A stretch of 33,337 nt of DNA, from positions 1 through 33,337 of the forward strand of contig NZ_JAGGOO010000113.1 of NCBI RefSeq assembly GCF_018614415.1, in the 5' to 3' direction. Every line of letters starts with the position of its first letter. The first letter of the stretch is position 1. The position numbers and the translations under genes were made by a program. A model generated the notes under the pieces. It did not search any database and was not told where the DNA came from. It saw nothing but the letters and a program-made list of their open reading frames with translations. This DNA comes from Streptomyces sp. ISL-12. GTDB taxonomy: Bacteria; Actinomycetota; Actinomycetes; Streptomycetales; Streptomycetaceae. Shown here one piece after another: positions 25,509 to 32,022 of this stretch.

Positions 25509-26957
25509 TCACTCTCCGGCGCCCGGCTCCCGGGACGCCTCCTCGGCCGCCCGCGCCGCCGCACTCCCCGGCCGCTTACGGGCCACCCAACCCTCGATAT
25601 TCCGCTGCTGGCCCCGGGCGACAGCCAGCGAACCGGGCGGCACGTCCTTCGTGATCACGGACCCGGCGGCGGTGTAAGCGCCGTCCCCGACCGTGACAGG
25701 AGCCACAAACATGTTGTCCGACCCCGTACGGCAGTGAGAGCCCACGGTGGTGTGGTGTTTGTCCTGTCCGTCATAGTTCACGAACACACTCGCCGCACCG
25801 ATGTTCGTGTACTCACCGATCGTCGCGTCCCCGACATACGACAGGTGCGGCACCTTCGTGCCCTCACCGATCGACGCGTTCTTCGTCTCGACGTACGTAC
25901 CGATCTTGCCCTTCACGCCCAGCCGCGTCCCCGGACGCAGATACGCGAACGGCCCGACCGTCGCCTGGGCGCCCACCTCCGCGCCCTGCGCCACCGTGTT
26001 GTCCACCCGCGCGCCGGCCCCCACCCGGGTGTCCGTCAGCCGCGAGTTCGGCCCGACCTCCGCGCCCTCGCCGAGATGCGTGGCACCGTGCAGCTGCGTG
26101 TTCGGATGCACGGTGGCGTCCCGCTCGAAGGTCACGGTCACGTCCAGCCACGTCGACGCGGGGTCCACGACCGTCACCCCGGCCAGCATCGCCGCCGTCA
26201 GCAGCCGGTCGTTCAGAATCCGCCGCGCCTCGGCCAGCTGCACCCGGTTGTTGATCCCGGCGATCTCCCGGTGATCGGCCGCGACACACGCCCCGACCCG
26301 GTGACCGGCCTGCCGCAGGATCCCCAGCACATCCGTCAGGTACTCCTCACCCTGACTGTTGTCCGTCCGCACCTTGCCGAGCGCGTCCGAGAGCAACTGC
26401 CCGTCGAACGCGAACACCCCCGAGTTGATCTCCAGGATCGCCCGCTGCGCGTCGTCGGCGTCCTTGTGCTCCACGATCGCCGTGACGGCACCGGTGCTCT
26501 CGTCCCGCACGATCCGCCCGTACCCCGTCGCGTCCGGCACCTCGGCCGTCAGCACGGTCACGGCGTTGCCGTCGGCGGTGTGGGTGGCGGCGAGCGAGGC
26601 GAGCGTGCCGGCGGTGAGCAGCGGGGTGTCCCCGCACACGACCACGACCGTCCCCTCCACGGTGCCGCCCAGCTCCTCCAGCCCCATCCGCACGGCGTGC
26701 CCGGTGCCGTTCTGCTGCTCCTGGACGGCGGTACGGACGGCGGGGGCCACCTCGGCGAGGTGGGCGGTGACCTTCTCGCGGGCGTGCCCGACGACGACGA
26801 CCAGGTTCTCGGGGTCCAGTTCGCCTGCGGCGGCGAGCACATGGCCCACGAGGGAGCGGCCGCAGATGTCGTGCAGGACCTTCGGCGTGGCCGACTTCAT
26901 ACGGGTGCCCTCACCCGCTGCGAGAACGACGACGGCTGCCGGGCGGTTGGCGCTCAC
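25509..26957 (-). CDS. glmU: Bifunctional GlcNAc-1-P uridylyltransferase / GlcN-1-P acetyltransferase
   Basis: GlmU makes UDP-GlcNAc for peptidoglycan: it acetylates glucosamine 1-phosphate and then adds UMP. The 482-residue protein has the N-terminal uridylyltransferase motif LAAGEGTRMKSATPKVLH (about 12-29), the VVVVCGDTPLL segment, and a C-terminal left-handed beta-helix of hexapeptide repeats (AEVGPNSRL, AQGAEVGAQATVGPFAYLRPG, VETKNASIGEGTKVPHLSYVGDATIGEYTNIGA) with the acetyltransferase site. It ends in a short Ala/Glu tail. GTG 26957 has GAAGGG seven bases upstream. tRNA-Gln lies upstream and prs downstream. Confidence 0.97.
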   Translation of the reverse strand: MSANRPAAVVVLAAGEGTRMKSATPKVLHDICGRSLVGHVLAAAGELDPENLVVVVGHAREKVTAHLAEVAPAVRTAVQEQQNGTGHAVRMGLEELGGTVEGTVVVVCGDTPLLTAGTLASLAATHTADGNAVTVLTAEVPDATGYGRIVRDESTGAVTAIVEHKDADDAQRAILEINSGVFAFDGQLLSDALGKVRTDNSQGEEYLTDVLGILRQAGHRVGACVAADHREIAGINNRVQLAEARRILNDRLLTAAMLAGVTVVDPASTWLDVTVTFERDATVHPNTQLHGATHLGEGAEVGPNSRLTDTRVGAGARVDNTVAQGAEVGAQATVGPFAYLRPGTRLGVKGKIGTYVETKNASIGEGTKVPHLSYVGDATIGEYTNIGAASVFVNYDGQDKHHTTVGSHCRTGSDNMFVAPVTVGDGAYTAAGSVITKDVPPGSLAVARGQQRNIEGWVARKRPGSAAARAAEEASREPGAGE

Positions 26958-27020
26958 GGGATGCCCTTCGGCTGTGGGTGGGGGTGGACATCCGCAGGAT
27001 ACCGGGGGGTTACGTGAGGA

Positions 27021-27051
27021 ACATGAGTGTGGGCCCTGACTGTGCTGTCAA
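27021..27051 (-). promoter_or_regulatory. Candidate glmU promoter
   Basis: On the minus strand TTGACA (27046-27051) is a perfect -35 hexamer; CATGTT (27021-27026) or TCATGT one base nearer lies 18-19 bases downstream as a modest -10. It sits directly after the tRNA-Gln gene. A second -10-like TATCCT at 26996-27001 is closer to glmU. Confidence 0.45.
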
Positions 27052-27066
27052 GGCCCAGAAGAGCAG

Positions 27067-27140
27067 CTCCGCCGCTAGGACTCGAACCTAGACCGAAACA
27101 CCTCCAAAGGGTGCCGTGCTGCCAATTACACTACGGCGGA
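27067..27140 (-). tRNA. tRNA-Gln (anticodon UUG)
   Basis: The minus strand folds as a tRNA: acceptor stem TCCGCCG/CGGCGGA, a D-arm with AATTGGCAGC, an anticodon arm GCACC-CTTTGGA-GGTGT whose loop reads TTG at positions 34-36, and a T-arm CTAGG-TTCGAGT-CCTAG. The discriminator base is G, as expected for tRNA-Gln. CCA is not encoded. A protein gene ends eight bases upstream of its 5' end. Confidence 0.95.
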
Positions 27141-27148
27141 TCGCTGCC

Positions 27149-28015
27149 TCAGACCTTACCGGAGGGCGGCGGGCTGCCAAGAACGATTCCGTTCCACCAG
27201 CCCTCGATCTGGCGGTGCAGCCCGGCGCTCTGGAGTACGGCCACACGGAGGCACCCGTGGTAACCCTCACCGACGTTGGTGCGGTTGGTCTTGGGGTTGT
27301 GTTTCTTCAGGCTGGTCTTGAGCAGGTCGTGCACCTCGATGCCGACCTGTCGCGCCCAGTAGGACTCGGCCGCGGGGACGTCGGCTGATTCGTGGATGTT
27401 GACGGAGAACCGCCAGCGCGCCCGCTCGACTCCGATCAAGTCGAGCCATGCGAGGAAGACGCGGATCATGCTCGCGTCGCTGTTCACGAAGATCACCCGC
27501 CGATGGGAGCCGCCCTTCGCCTTGGCTCCCTCGGACCAGTAGAGGCCAACTCCCATCAGAAACAGCTCGCGGTCGGTTAGCGAGCCGATCTCCTGTGTTG
27601 CTGTCGCCTGAGCATGCGCCCGTTCCTCGGTGCGCATCGCGTGCTGGTGCTCCCAGCGTTTCCGGGCCGCGAGCCGAGCCTGTTCTGAGGGGGGACGCCT
27701 GGCTGGCCGGGGGAGATCGCGCACCCACAGGGACACCGAGCTCCTGGAACAACCCAGCTCCACCTCGATCTGGTCGTACGTCCATCCTTGAAGTCGCAGC
27801 TCACGCGCTTTCGCCCTCAAGTCGTCCTTCGCGTTCGGGCGCTTCGTCCAGGCCGGCGGCGGTTCCCCCTTCACCAGCTGATTGAGGATGTCGTTGTTGA
27901 ACACCTTCAACTCGTCCCTGATCTGCCGAAGGCTGTAACCCGCGCGGCGCAGCGCGACCGCCTTCTCCCTCAAGCCCTCGAAGTCGGCGTACTTGCCCTG
28001 TGGGTGTGTGGTCAT
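27149..28015 (-). CDS. Double-HTH protein with LAGLIDADG-like motif, next to tRNA-Gln
   Basis: The 288-residue protein has two predicted helix-turn-helix segments, about 18-48 (VALRRAGYSLRQIRDELKV) and 70-100 (RELRLQGWTYDQIEVELGCSRSSVSLWV). The C-terminal domain opens with LFLMGVGLYWSEGAK (151-165), which resembles a LAGLIDADG helix (G-x-Y-x-x-E-G). Further segments are VIFVNSDASMIRVFLAWLDLIGV, NIHES and YHGCLRVAVLQS. I take it as a DNA-binding protein related to homing-endonuclease folds, but no function is established. ATG 28015 starts the recognisable protein; the much longer open frame upstream runs antisense through the kinase gene. Codon use is relaxed (CTT, CGA, GGA, ACA, TTT, CTA), unlike its neighbours, suggesting transfer. 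Its stop is eight bases from the tRNA. Confidence 0.8.
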   Translation of the reverse strand: MTTHPQGKYADFEGLREKAVALRRAGYSLRQIRDELKVFNNDILNQLVKGEPPPAWTKRPNAKDDLRAKARELRLQGWTYDQIEVELGCSRSSVSLWVRDLPRPARRPPSEQARLAARKRWEHQHAMRTEERAHAQATATQEIGSLTDRELFLMGVGLYWSEGAKAKGGSHRRVIFVNSDASMIRVFLAWLDLIGVERARWRFSVNIHESADVPAAESYWARQVGIEVHDLLKTSLKKHNPKTNRTNVGEGYHGCLRVAVLQSAGLHRQIEGWWNGIVLGSPPPSGKV

Positions 28016-28171
28016 GGGAACACCGTCCGGGCGGAATGCGGGGCTCCGGGGGTGGTCGGTGATCGGTTCACGCGTTCGAGGGATATCGCGTCGTATCGCT
28101 ACCGTACTGTCACCCTCCGTGGTGTAGCCCAATCCATCAAAACTCCCCGGAAATGCGCTGCCGCGCGCCCG

Positions 28172-28183
28172 TAGGCTGGAGGC
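28172..28183 (+). promoter_or_regulatory. -10-like box directly before the kinase gene
   Basis: TAGGCT (28172-28177) ends six bases before ATG 28184 and overlaps nothing else. Between them lies GGAGGC. The gene could be read as leaderless, or the GGAGG could be a ribosome-binding site too close to the ATG to be optimal. Confidence 0.4.
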
Positions 28184-29503
28184 ATGACCACGACGGGGGA
28201 CATGCAGGTGACGGCCCGCGGTGGGCCTTGGTGGTGGGAGCGGCGGCGCGGTGCGGTGCTCGATGTGGGCCTCGCGGTGGTGTCGGCGCTGGAGTGCGCG
28301 GCGGAGGGGGTTCCGTTCGCGTGGGACGCGGGGATTCCGGTCGCGGCCGGGGTGCTGTTCGGTCTGCTGGCCGGCTCGGTGCTGCTGGTGCGGCGGAAGT
28401 GGCCGATCGCGGTGGTGCTGGTGGCGATCGCCGTCACGCCGGCGCAGATGGGCTTCCTGATGGGGATCGTCGGTCTGTACACGCTGGCGGCGTGTGAGCT
28501 GCCGCGCCGGATCATCGGGTCGCTGGCGGGGATGTCGCTGCTGGGGACGTTGATCGTGACGTTCGTGCGGGTGCGGCAGGACATGGCGCGGGGGGATCTG
28601 GGGATCGGCGACTGGTTCGTGCCGTTCGCCGCTGTCACGACGTCGTTGGGGCTGACGGCGCCTCCGGTGCTGCTGGGGCTGTACGTGGGGGCGCGGCGGC
28701 GGCTGATGGAGAGCTTGCGGGAGCGGGCGGACGATCTGGAGCGGGAGCTCCAGTTGCTCGCGGAGCGGGCGGAGGAGCGGGCCGAGTGGGCGCGCAATGA
28801 GGAGCGGACGCGGATCGCGCGGGAGATGCATGACGTGGTCGCGCATCGGGTGAGCCTGATGGTGGTGCATGCCGCCGCGCTTCAGGCGGTGGCGCGGAAG
28901 GATCCGGAGAAGGCGGTGAAGAACGCCGCGCTGGTGGGGGACATGGGGCGGCAGGCGCTGACCGAGTTGCGGGAGATGCTCGGGGTGTTGCGCAGCGGGG
29001 GGCAGGAGACGCCGCGGGAGCGGGCGTCGGTGCCGTTGGCGGCGGTGGGGGCGGCGGCCGCGGCGGCGGCTTCGCGGGCGGCCGAGGCGGACGGGGAGGG
29101 GCCGTCGTTGGCGGAGCTGGACGAGTTGGTGGGGCAGTCGGCGGCGGCGGGGATGGTGGTGGACCTGTCGGTGCAGGGGGAGTCGCGGTCGTATGCGCCG
29201 GTGGTGGAGCAGACGGCGTTCCGGGTGGTGCAGGAGGCGTTGACGAACGTGCACAAGCACGCGTCGGGTGCGAAGACGTACGTACGTCTGGCGCATCGGG
29301 CGTCGGAGATCGCGATGCAGGTGGAGAACGATCCGCCGCCGGAGCCGGCGTCGGCGTCGGCGGCGGGGCTGCCGTCGGGGGGCAATGGTCTGGTGGGGAT
29401 GAAGGAGCGGGTCGCGGCGCTGGGTGGGGTGTTCGTGTCGGGGCCGACGGATGCGGGGGGTTTCCGGGTGTCGGCGGTGATTCCCGCTTCGTCTGTTTCG
29501 TGA
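28184..29503 (+). CDS. NarL-type sensor histidine kinase, orphan
   Basis: The 439-residue membrane kinase has four to five hydrophobic helices in residues 24-170 with very short loops, so it probably senses within the membrane. A coiled-coil linker (172-208) leads to the HisKA_3 dimerisation box RTRIAREMHDVVAHRVSLMVVH with phospho-acceptor H216. The ATPase domain has the N-box FRVVQEALTNVHKHA (347-360), a G1-like ENDPPPE and the G2 box GNGLVGMKERVAALGG (400-415). An Ala-rich insert (285-305) separates the two. No response regulator gene is adjacent, so its partner is elsewhere or outside the window. It is divergent from the HTH protein and convergent with the SUKH-3 gene. Confidence 0.92.
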   Translation: MTTTGDMQVTARGGPWWWERRRGAVLDVGLAVVSALECAAEGVPFAWDAGIPVAAGVLFGLLAGSVLLVRRKWPIAVVLVAIAVTPAQMGFLMGIVGLYTLAACELPRRIIGSLAGMSLLGTLIVTFVRVRQDMARGDLGIGDWFVPFAAVTTSLGLTAPPVLLGLYVGARRRLMESLRERADDLERELQLLAERAEERAEWARNEERTRIAREMHDVVAHRVSLMVVHAAALQAVARKDPEKAVKNAALVGDMGRQALTELREMLGVLRSGGQETPRERASVPLAAVGAAAAAAASRAAEADGEGPSLAELDELVGQSAAAGMVVDLSVQGESRSYAPVVEQTAFRVVQEALTNVHKHASGAKTYVRLAHRASEIAMQVENDPPPEPASASAAGLPSGGNGLVGMKERVAALGGVFVSGPTDAGGFRVSAVIPASSVS

Positions 29504-29535
29504 GTCAGATGAGTCGATGAGTCAGATGAGTCAGA
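29501..29535. repeat. Tandem TGAGTCAGA repeat spanning two convergent stop codons
   Basis: Units TGAGTCAGA (29501-29509), TGAGTCGA (29510-29517), TGAGTCAGA (29518-29526) and TGAGTCAGA (29527-29535) follow one another. The first contains the kinase stop codon; the last covers the stop codon of the minus-strand SUKH-3 gene at 29531-29533. Confidence 0.85.
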
Positions 29536-30031
29536 CGGTGCTGAGGCGGGCGGGTTCGGTGCCGTTGACGAGGGCGCCGAGGGCGTGGTCGATGTCGGGT
29601 CCGAGGTACCAGTCGCCGGTGTGGTCGAGGGCGTAGACGCGGCCGTGGGTGTCGATGGCGAGGAGGGCCTGGGTGTCGGTCTCGGTGCCGAGGGGGCAGA
29701 CCTCGGTGTCGAGGGCGCGGCCGAGGTCGCCGAGGGTGCGGGCGAGGTGGAGGCCGTGGAGGGGGTCGAGGTGGAGGGTGGCGGGGGCGATCTGCCGGCC
29801 GGGTCCGGTGGGGGTGAGGGTGAGGCCGCCGAATTCGGCCCAGGCTTCGACGGCTGCGGGGAAGACGGTGTGGCGGTGGCCGGCGGGTGAGGTGTGGCCG
29901 CGGAGGGTGTCGGCCCAGTATTCGGCTTGTTTGATGTCCCAGCGTCCGGGTTGCCAGCCGGCGTCGCGCAGGGCGGCGTCGACGGGGACGGGGAATCGGG
30001 TGGTGCCGGTCTTGGTGCGGTCGGGGTGCAT
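29531..30031 (-). CDS. SUKH-3 family immunity-type protein
   Basis: The 166-residue protein fits the SUKH-3 group of the SMI1/KNR4 superfamily: LRDAGWQPGRW (21-31), then a helix with AVEAWAEFGGLTL (60-72; the EFGG turn is a hallmark), DPLHGL, a CPLGTETDTQALLAIDTHGRVYALD strand pair (112-136) and a final YLGPDIDHALGALVNG helix. SUKH proteins are known or predicted to neutralise nuclease and deaminase toxins of polymorphic toxin systems. It starts 40 bases after the deaminase gene on the same strand, so the pair resembles a toxin-immunity operon. No signal peptide is present. The ribosome-binding site GAAGG is only three bases from the ATG. Confidence 0.82.
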   Translation of the reverse strand: MHPDRTKTGTTRFPVPVDAALRDAGWQPGRWDIKQAEYWADTLRGHTSPAGHRHTVFPAAVEAWAEFGGLTLTPTGPGRQIAPATLHLDPLHGLHLARTLGDLGRALDTEVCPLGTETDTQALLAIDTHGRVYALDHTGDWYLGPDIDHALGALVNGTEPARLSTV

Positions 30032-30071
30032 CGGCCTTCGTTCGTCGTCCGTACGGGGGTTGCGGGTGGGG

Positions 30072-30602
30072 TCAGCCGGTGGTCGGCGTGGGGTCGACGA
30101 TGCGGACGCCGAAGTGGGCGCTGAGGGCGGTGCAGGTGCGGCAGGGCGGGGCGAAGGTGCCGTGCAGGGGGTCGCCGTCCTCGCGGATGTGGCGGGTGGT
30201 GAGTTTGGCGTGTTTGAGGGCCTTGCGGGCTTCGCCGTTGGTCATGGGGCGGCGGGCGGCGCGTTTGCTGCGGGCGGCGTCGGCGGTGGTGAGGTGCCGG
30301 GAGATGAGGATGGTCTCGGCGCAGCGGCCGGTGAAGCGGTCGCGTTGTGAGCTGGTGAGGGTGTCGAGGAAGTCCTGTACGAGGGGGTGCAGGGCGGGGG
30401 GTGTGTCGCCGCGGGCGGCGGTGCCGGTGAGGGTGGTGCCGCGGACGGAGAGGGCGGCGGCGACGGTGGGGAGTATGCCGTCGCGGCGGTGGCGCAGGGT
30501 GGGCGCGTGGGGTGTTTCGGCGCTGCTCCAGCCGATGCGGGGGTCGCCGGTGCGGGGGTCGTCGGACCTGCCGGTCCGGTGTCCCGTCTGTGTCGCGCTC
30601 AT
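30072..30602 (-). CDS. YwqJ-type nucleic-acid/nucleotide deaminase-like protein
   Basis: The 176-residue protein shows the zinc-deaminase signature of the YwqJ group: RFTGRCAETILIS with C94-A95-E96 in the first helix and APPCRTC with C154/C157 in the second. The intervening ARRPMTNGEARKALKHAKLTTRHIRED segment is basic. Members occur mainly as C-terminal toxin domains of polymorphic secreted proteins; here the domain is nearly free-standing, with an N-terminal disordered region of about 45 residues and no secretion signal or leader. Substrate (base, nucleotide or tRNA) is unknown. ATG 30602 is chosen because AGGAGG is too close to ATG 30611; the latter adds three residues. The SUKH-3 gene follows. 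Confidence 0.82.
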   Translation of the reverse strand: MSATQTGHRTGRSDDPRTGDPRIGWSSAETPHAPTLRHRRDGILPTVAAALSVRGTTLTGTAARGDTPPALHPLVQDFLDTLTSSQRDRFTGRCAETILISRHLTTADAARSKRAARRPMTNGEARKALKHAKLTTRHIREDGDPLHGTFAPPCRTCTALSAHFGVRIVDPTPTTG

Positions 30603-30754
30603 GAACGTCATCCCCTCCTGAACCTCCCCCGGAGGTCACAGACTGCCAAATGGCGTGGCGGGTGGGGAAGCTGGGGCGTGGCGACACGCCCGGTTATGGG
30701 CGGTCTGTCACCGGTACGTGACGGATGGTCACGGAAGCGGAGAGGTGTGTCGCC

Positions 30755-30793
30755 GGTACCGGTGACTGGTGCCGGTGACCGGTGTCGTCGTAC
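30755..30793. repeat. Tandem 13-bp near-repeats
   Basis: GGTACCGGTGACT (30755-30767) and GGTGCCGGTGACC (30768-30780) match at 11 of 13 positions. GGTGTCGTCGTAC (30781-30793) is a degenerate third copy. A related GGTACGTGACG is at 30713-30723. Confidence 0.65.
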
Positions 30794-30863
30794 CGCATAG
30801 GCTGTCGTCACCGCGTGTGGTGCGGGGTCCTGGCAGTTCCGGACGTGTCTTCGGACCGGCTGC

Positions 30864-30943
30864 GTACAACCCCGTACAACCCCATGCAACTCCTCACAGC
30901 TCCATACAGTTTCAGTCAGCTCCAGACAGTCAGACACAGCGTC
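30864..30943 (+). repeat. Eight degenerate 10-bp tandem units
   Basis: Consecutive decamers read gtacaacccc, gtacaacccc, atgcaactcc, tcacagctcc, atacagtttc, agtcagctcc, agacagtcag, acacagcgtc. All eight have CA at positions 4-5. The period equals about one DNA helical turn. It lies 44-123 bases before the WHH-SUKH start. Confidence 0.8.
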
Positions 30944-30953
30944 CGTACGGACG
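30940..30953. promoter_or_regulatory. Perfect 14-bp palindrome upstream of the WHH-SUKH gene
   Basis: CGTCCGTACGGACG is its own reverse complement. It follows the decamer run directly and ends 33 bases before ATG 30987, where an operator or a leader hairpin could act. Confidence 0.55.
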
Positions 30954-30986
30954 GCTGACGGACATACGCCGCAGGGGGCAACCGCC

Positions 30987-32015
30987 ATGACGACAGGTCG
31001 GCTCGGGCTGGGGGTTCCTCCCGGCCGCCAGGTTGAGGGACGGGCCGTGCCGCCGAACGCGGCCTACGCCGGGCAGGTCGTGCATTTTCCCGATCCGGTG
31101 CGGGCGGCGCGTCACCCGCGAGGGGTACGGGTGGACGGGAGCGGTTACCCGGATTTCTCGCCGTACGCGCGGGCGGCGGCGGAGGTCGCGGAGCCGCCGG
31201 GCGGGTTCGGTGTCGACGAGTTGCGGCTGACGGACTACGTGTCGGCGAACGCGGCGTTGTCCGCGTCGGGGCACGAGCTGTGGGACACGGTGCCGGCGGT
31301 GGCGACGCCGCACGGCTGGACGTGGCACCACGTGGTGGGGTCGCGGCGGCTGGAGCTGGTGCCGGTCGAGGTGAAGGCGTTGCTGCGGCATCACGGCGGG
31401 ATCGCGACGGCGGCGGTGGACCAGGGCAAGCGGGGGACGCGGCCGTTGGAGGAGACGCGTCCGGCGCACTTCGGTCTGCCGAAGTCGGGGGTGGCGGTGT
31501 CGGAGCAGCAGGTGCTGGGGGTGGAGGAGGACCTCGGGTACCGGTTGCCGGGCGCGTACCGGTCGTTCCTGAAGGCGGCGGGGGGCTGTGCGCCGGTGGG
31601 GACGGCGCTGGACGCGGAGTTGGGGCTGCTGGTCGATCAGCCGTTCTTCACGGTGCGTGAGGAGGCGGCCGTCAATGACCTGGTCTACGTCAACAAGTGT
31701 CTGCGGGACCATCTGACCAAGGACTACCTGGGTGTCGCGTTCGTGCAGGGCGGGCTGCTGGCGGTGAAGGTGAAGGGCGAGCGGGCCGGTTCGGTGTGGT
31801 TCTGCGCGTACGACGACGCGCGGGACGTCGATCCGGGGTGGTCGCCGGCCGAGCGGTCGGAGCGGTTGCTGTTGCCGTGCGGTGAGGACTTCGACGCGTT
31901 TCTGTCGCGGCTGGCGGGGTCGCCGCCGGAGTTGGAGACGGTGGCGGATCTGATGGTGGACGGCGGGTTCGCGCGGGCGGTGCCGGTGTCGTCCGCGGCG
32001 GCTGCGGGAGAGTGA
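30987..32015 (+). CDS. WHH-type HNH/EndoVII nuclease domain fused to a SUKH (SMI1/KNR4) domain
   Basis: The 342-residue protein joins two modules. Residues about 26-142 match the WHH group of HNH/Endonuclease VII toxins: YAGQVVHF, GVRVDGSGYPDFSPYA, DYVSANAALSASGHELWDT, then GWTWHHVVGSRRLELVP with the WHH triad W113-H114-H115 and RHHGGIA (134-140). Residues about 172-315 form a SUKH domain (SEQQVLGVEEDLGYRLPGAYRSFLKAAGG, then DYLGVAFVQGGLLAVKVKGERAGSVWFCAYDD). Toxin and immunity-type folds are thus in one chain, without signal peptide, so the nuclease may be held inactive in cis or may be a decoy. The start ATG is preceded by GGGGG. The next gene begins eight bases after the stop. Confidence 0.83.
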   Translation: MTTGRLGLGVPPGRQVEGRAVPPNAAYAGQVVHFPDPVRAARHPRGVRVDGSGYPDFSPYARAAAEVAEPPGGFGVDELRLTDYVSANAALSASGHELWDTVPAVATPHGWTWHHVVGSRRLELVPVEVKALLRHHGGIATAAVDQGKRGTRPLEETRPAHFGLPKSGVAVSEQQVLGVEEDLGYRLPGAYRSFLKAAGGCAPVGTALDAELGLLVDQPFFTVREEAAVNDLVYVNKCLRDHLTKDYLGVAFVQGGLLAVKVKGERAGSVWFCAYDDARDVDPGWSPAERSERLLLPCGEDFDAFLSRLAGSPPELETVADLMVDGGFARAVPVSSAAAAGE

Positions 32016-32022
32016 GCTGGCG

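Larger units (their letters stand above)
30603..30986. promoter_or_regulatory. 384-bp divergent control region of the toxin-type island
   Basis: No gene is supported. The region separates the deaminase/SUKH-3 operon (leftward) from the WHH-SUKH gene (rightward). It contains two 13-base near-repeats (30755-30767, 30768-30780) with a degenerate third copy, eight degenerate 10-base units (30864-30943) and a perfect 14-base palindrome (30940-30953). I cannot place -35/-10 boxes with confidence. The density of ordered repeats suggests a cooperative operator. Confidence 0.55.

Noticed and set aside
27067..27140. Integration site of an integrative element at tRNA-Gln
   Set aside because: No integrase gene or direct repeat of the tRNA 3' end was seen nearby, and the genes on the 3' side are housekeeping; only the adjacent HTH gene looks foreign.
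28016..29296. 427-residue N-terminal extension of the HTH/LAGLIDADG-like protein
   Set aside because: The extension runs antisense through the histidine kinase gene and is Arg/His/Pro-rich; the recognisable protein begins at the ATG at 28015.
30864..30943. CRISPR-like array
   Set aside because: The 10-base units are contiguous with no unique spacers and no cas genes are present.
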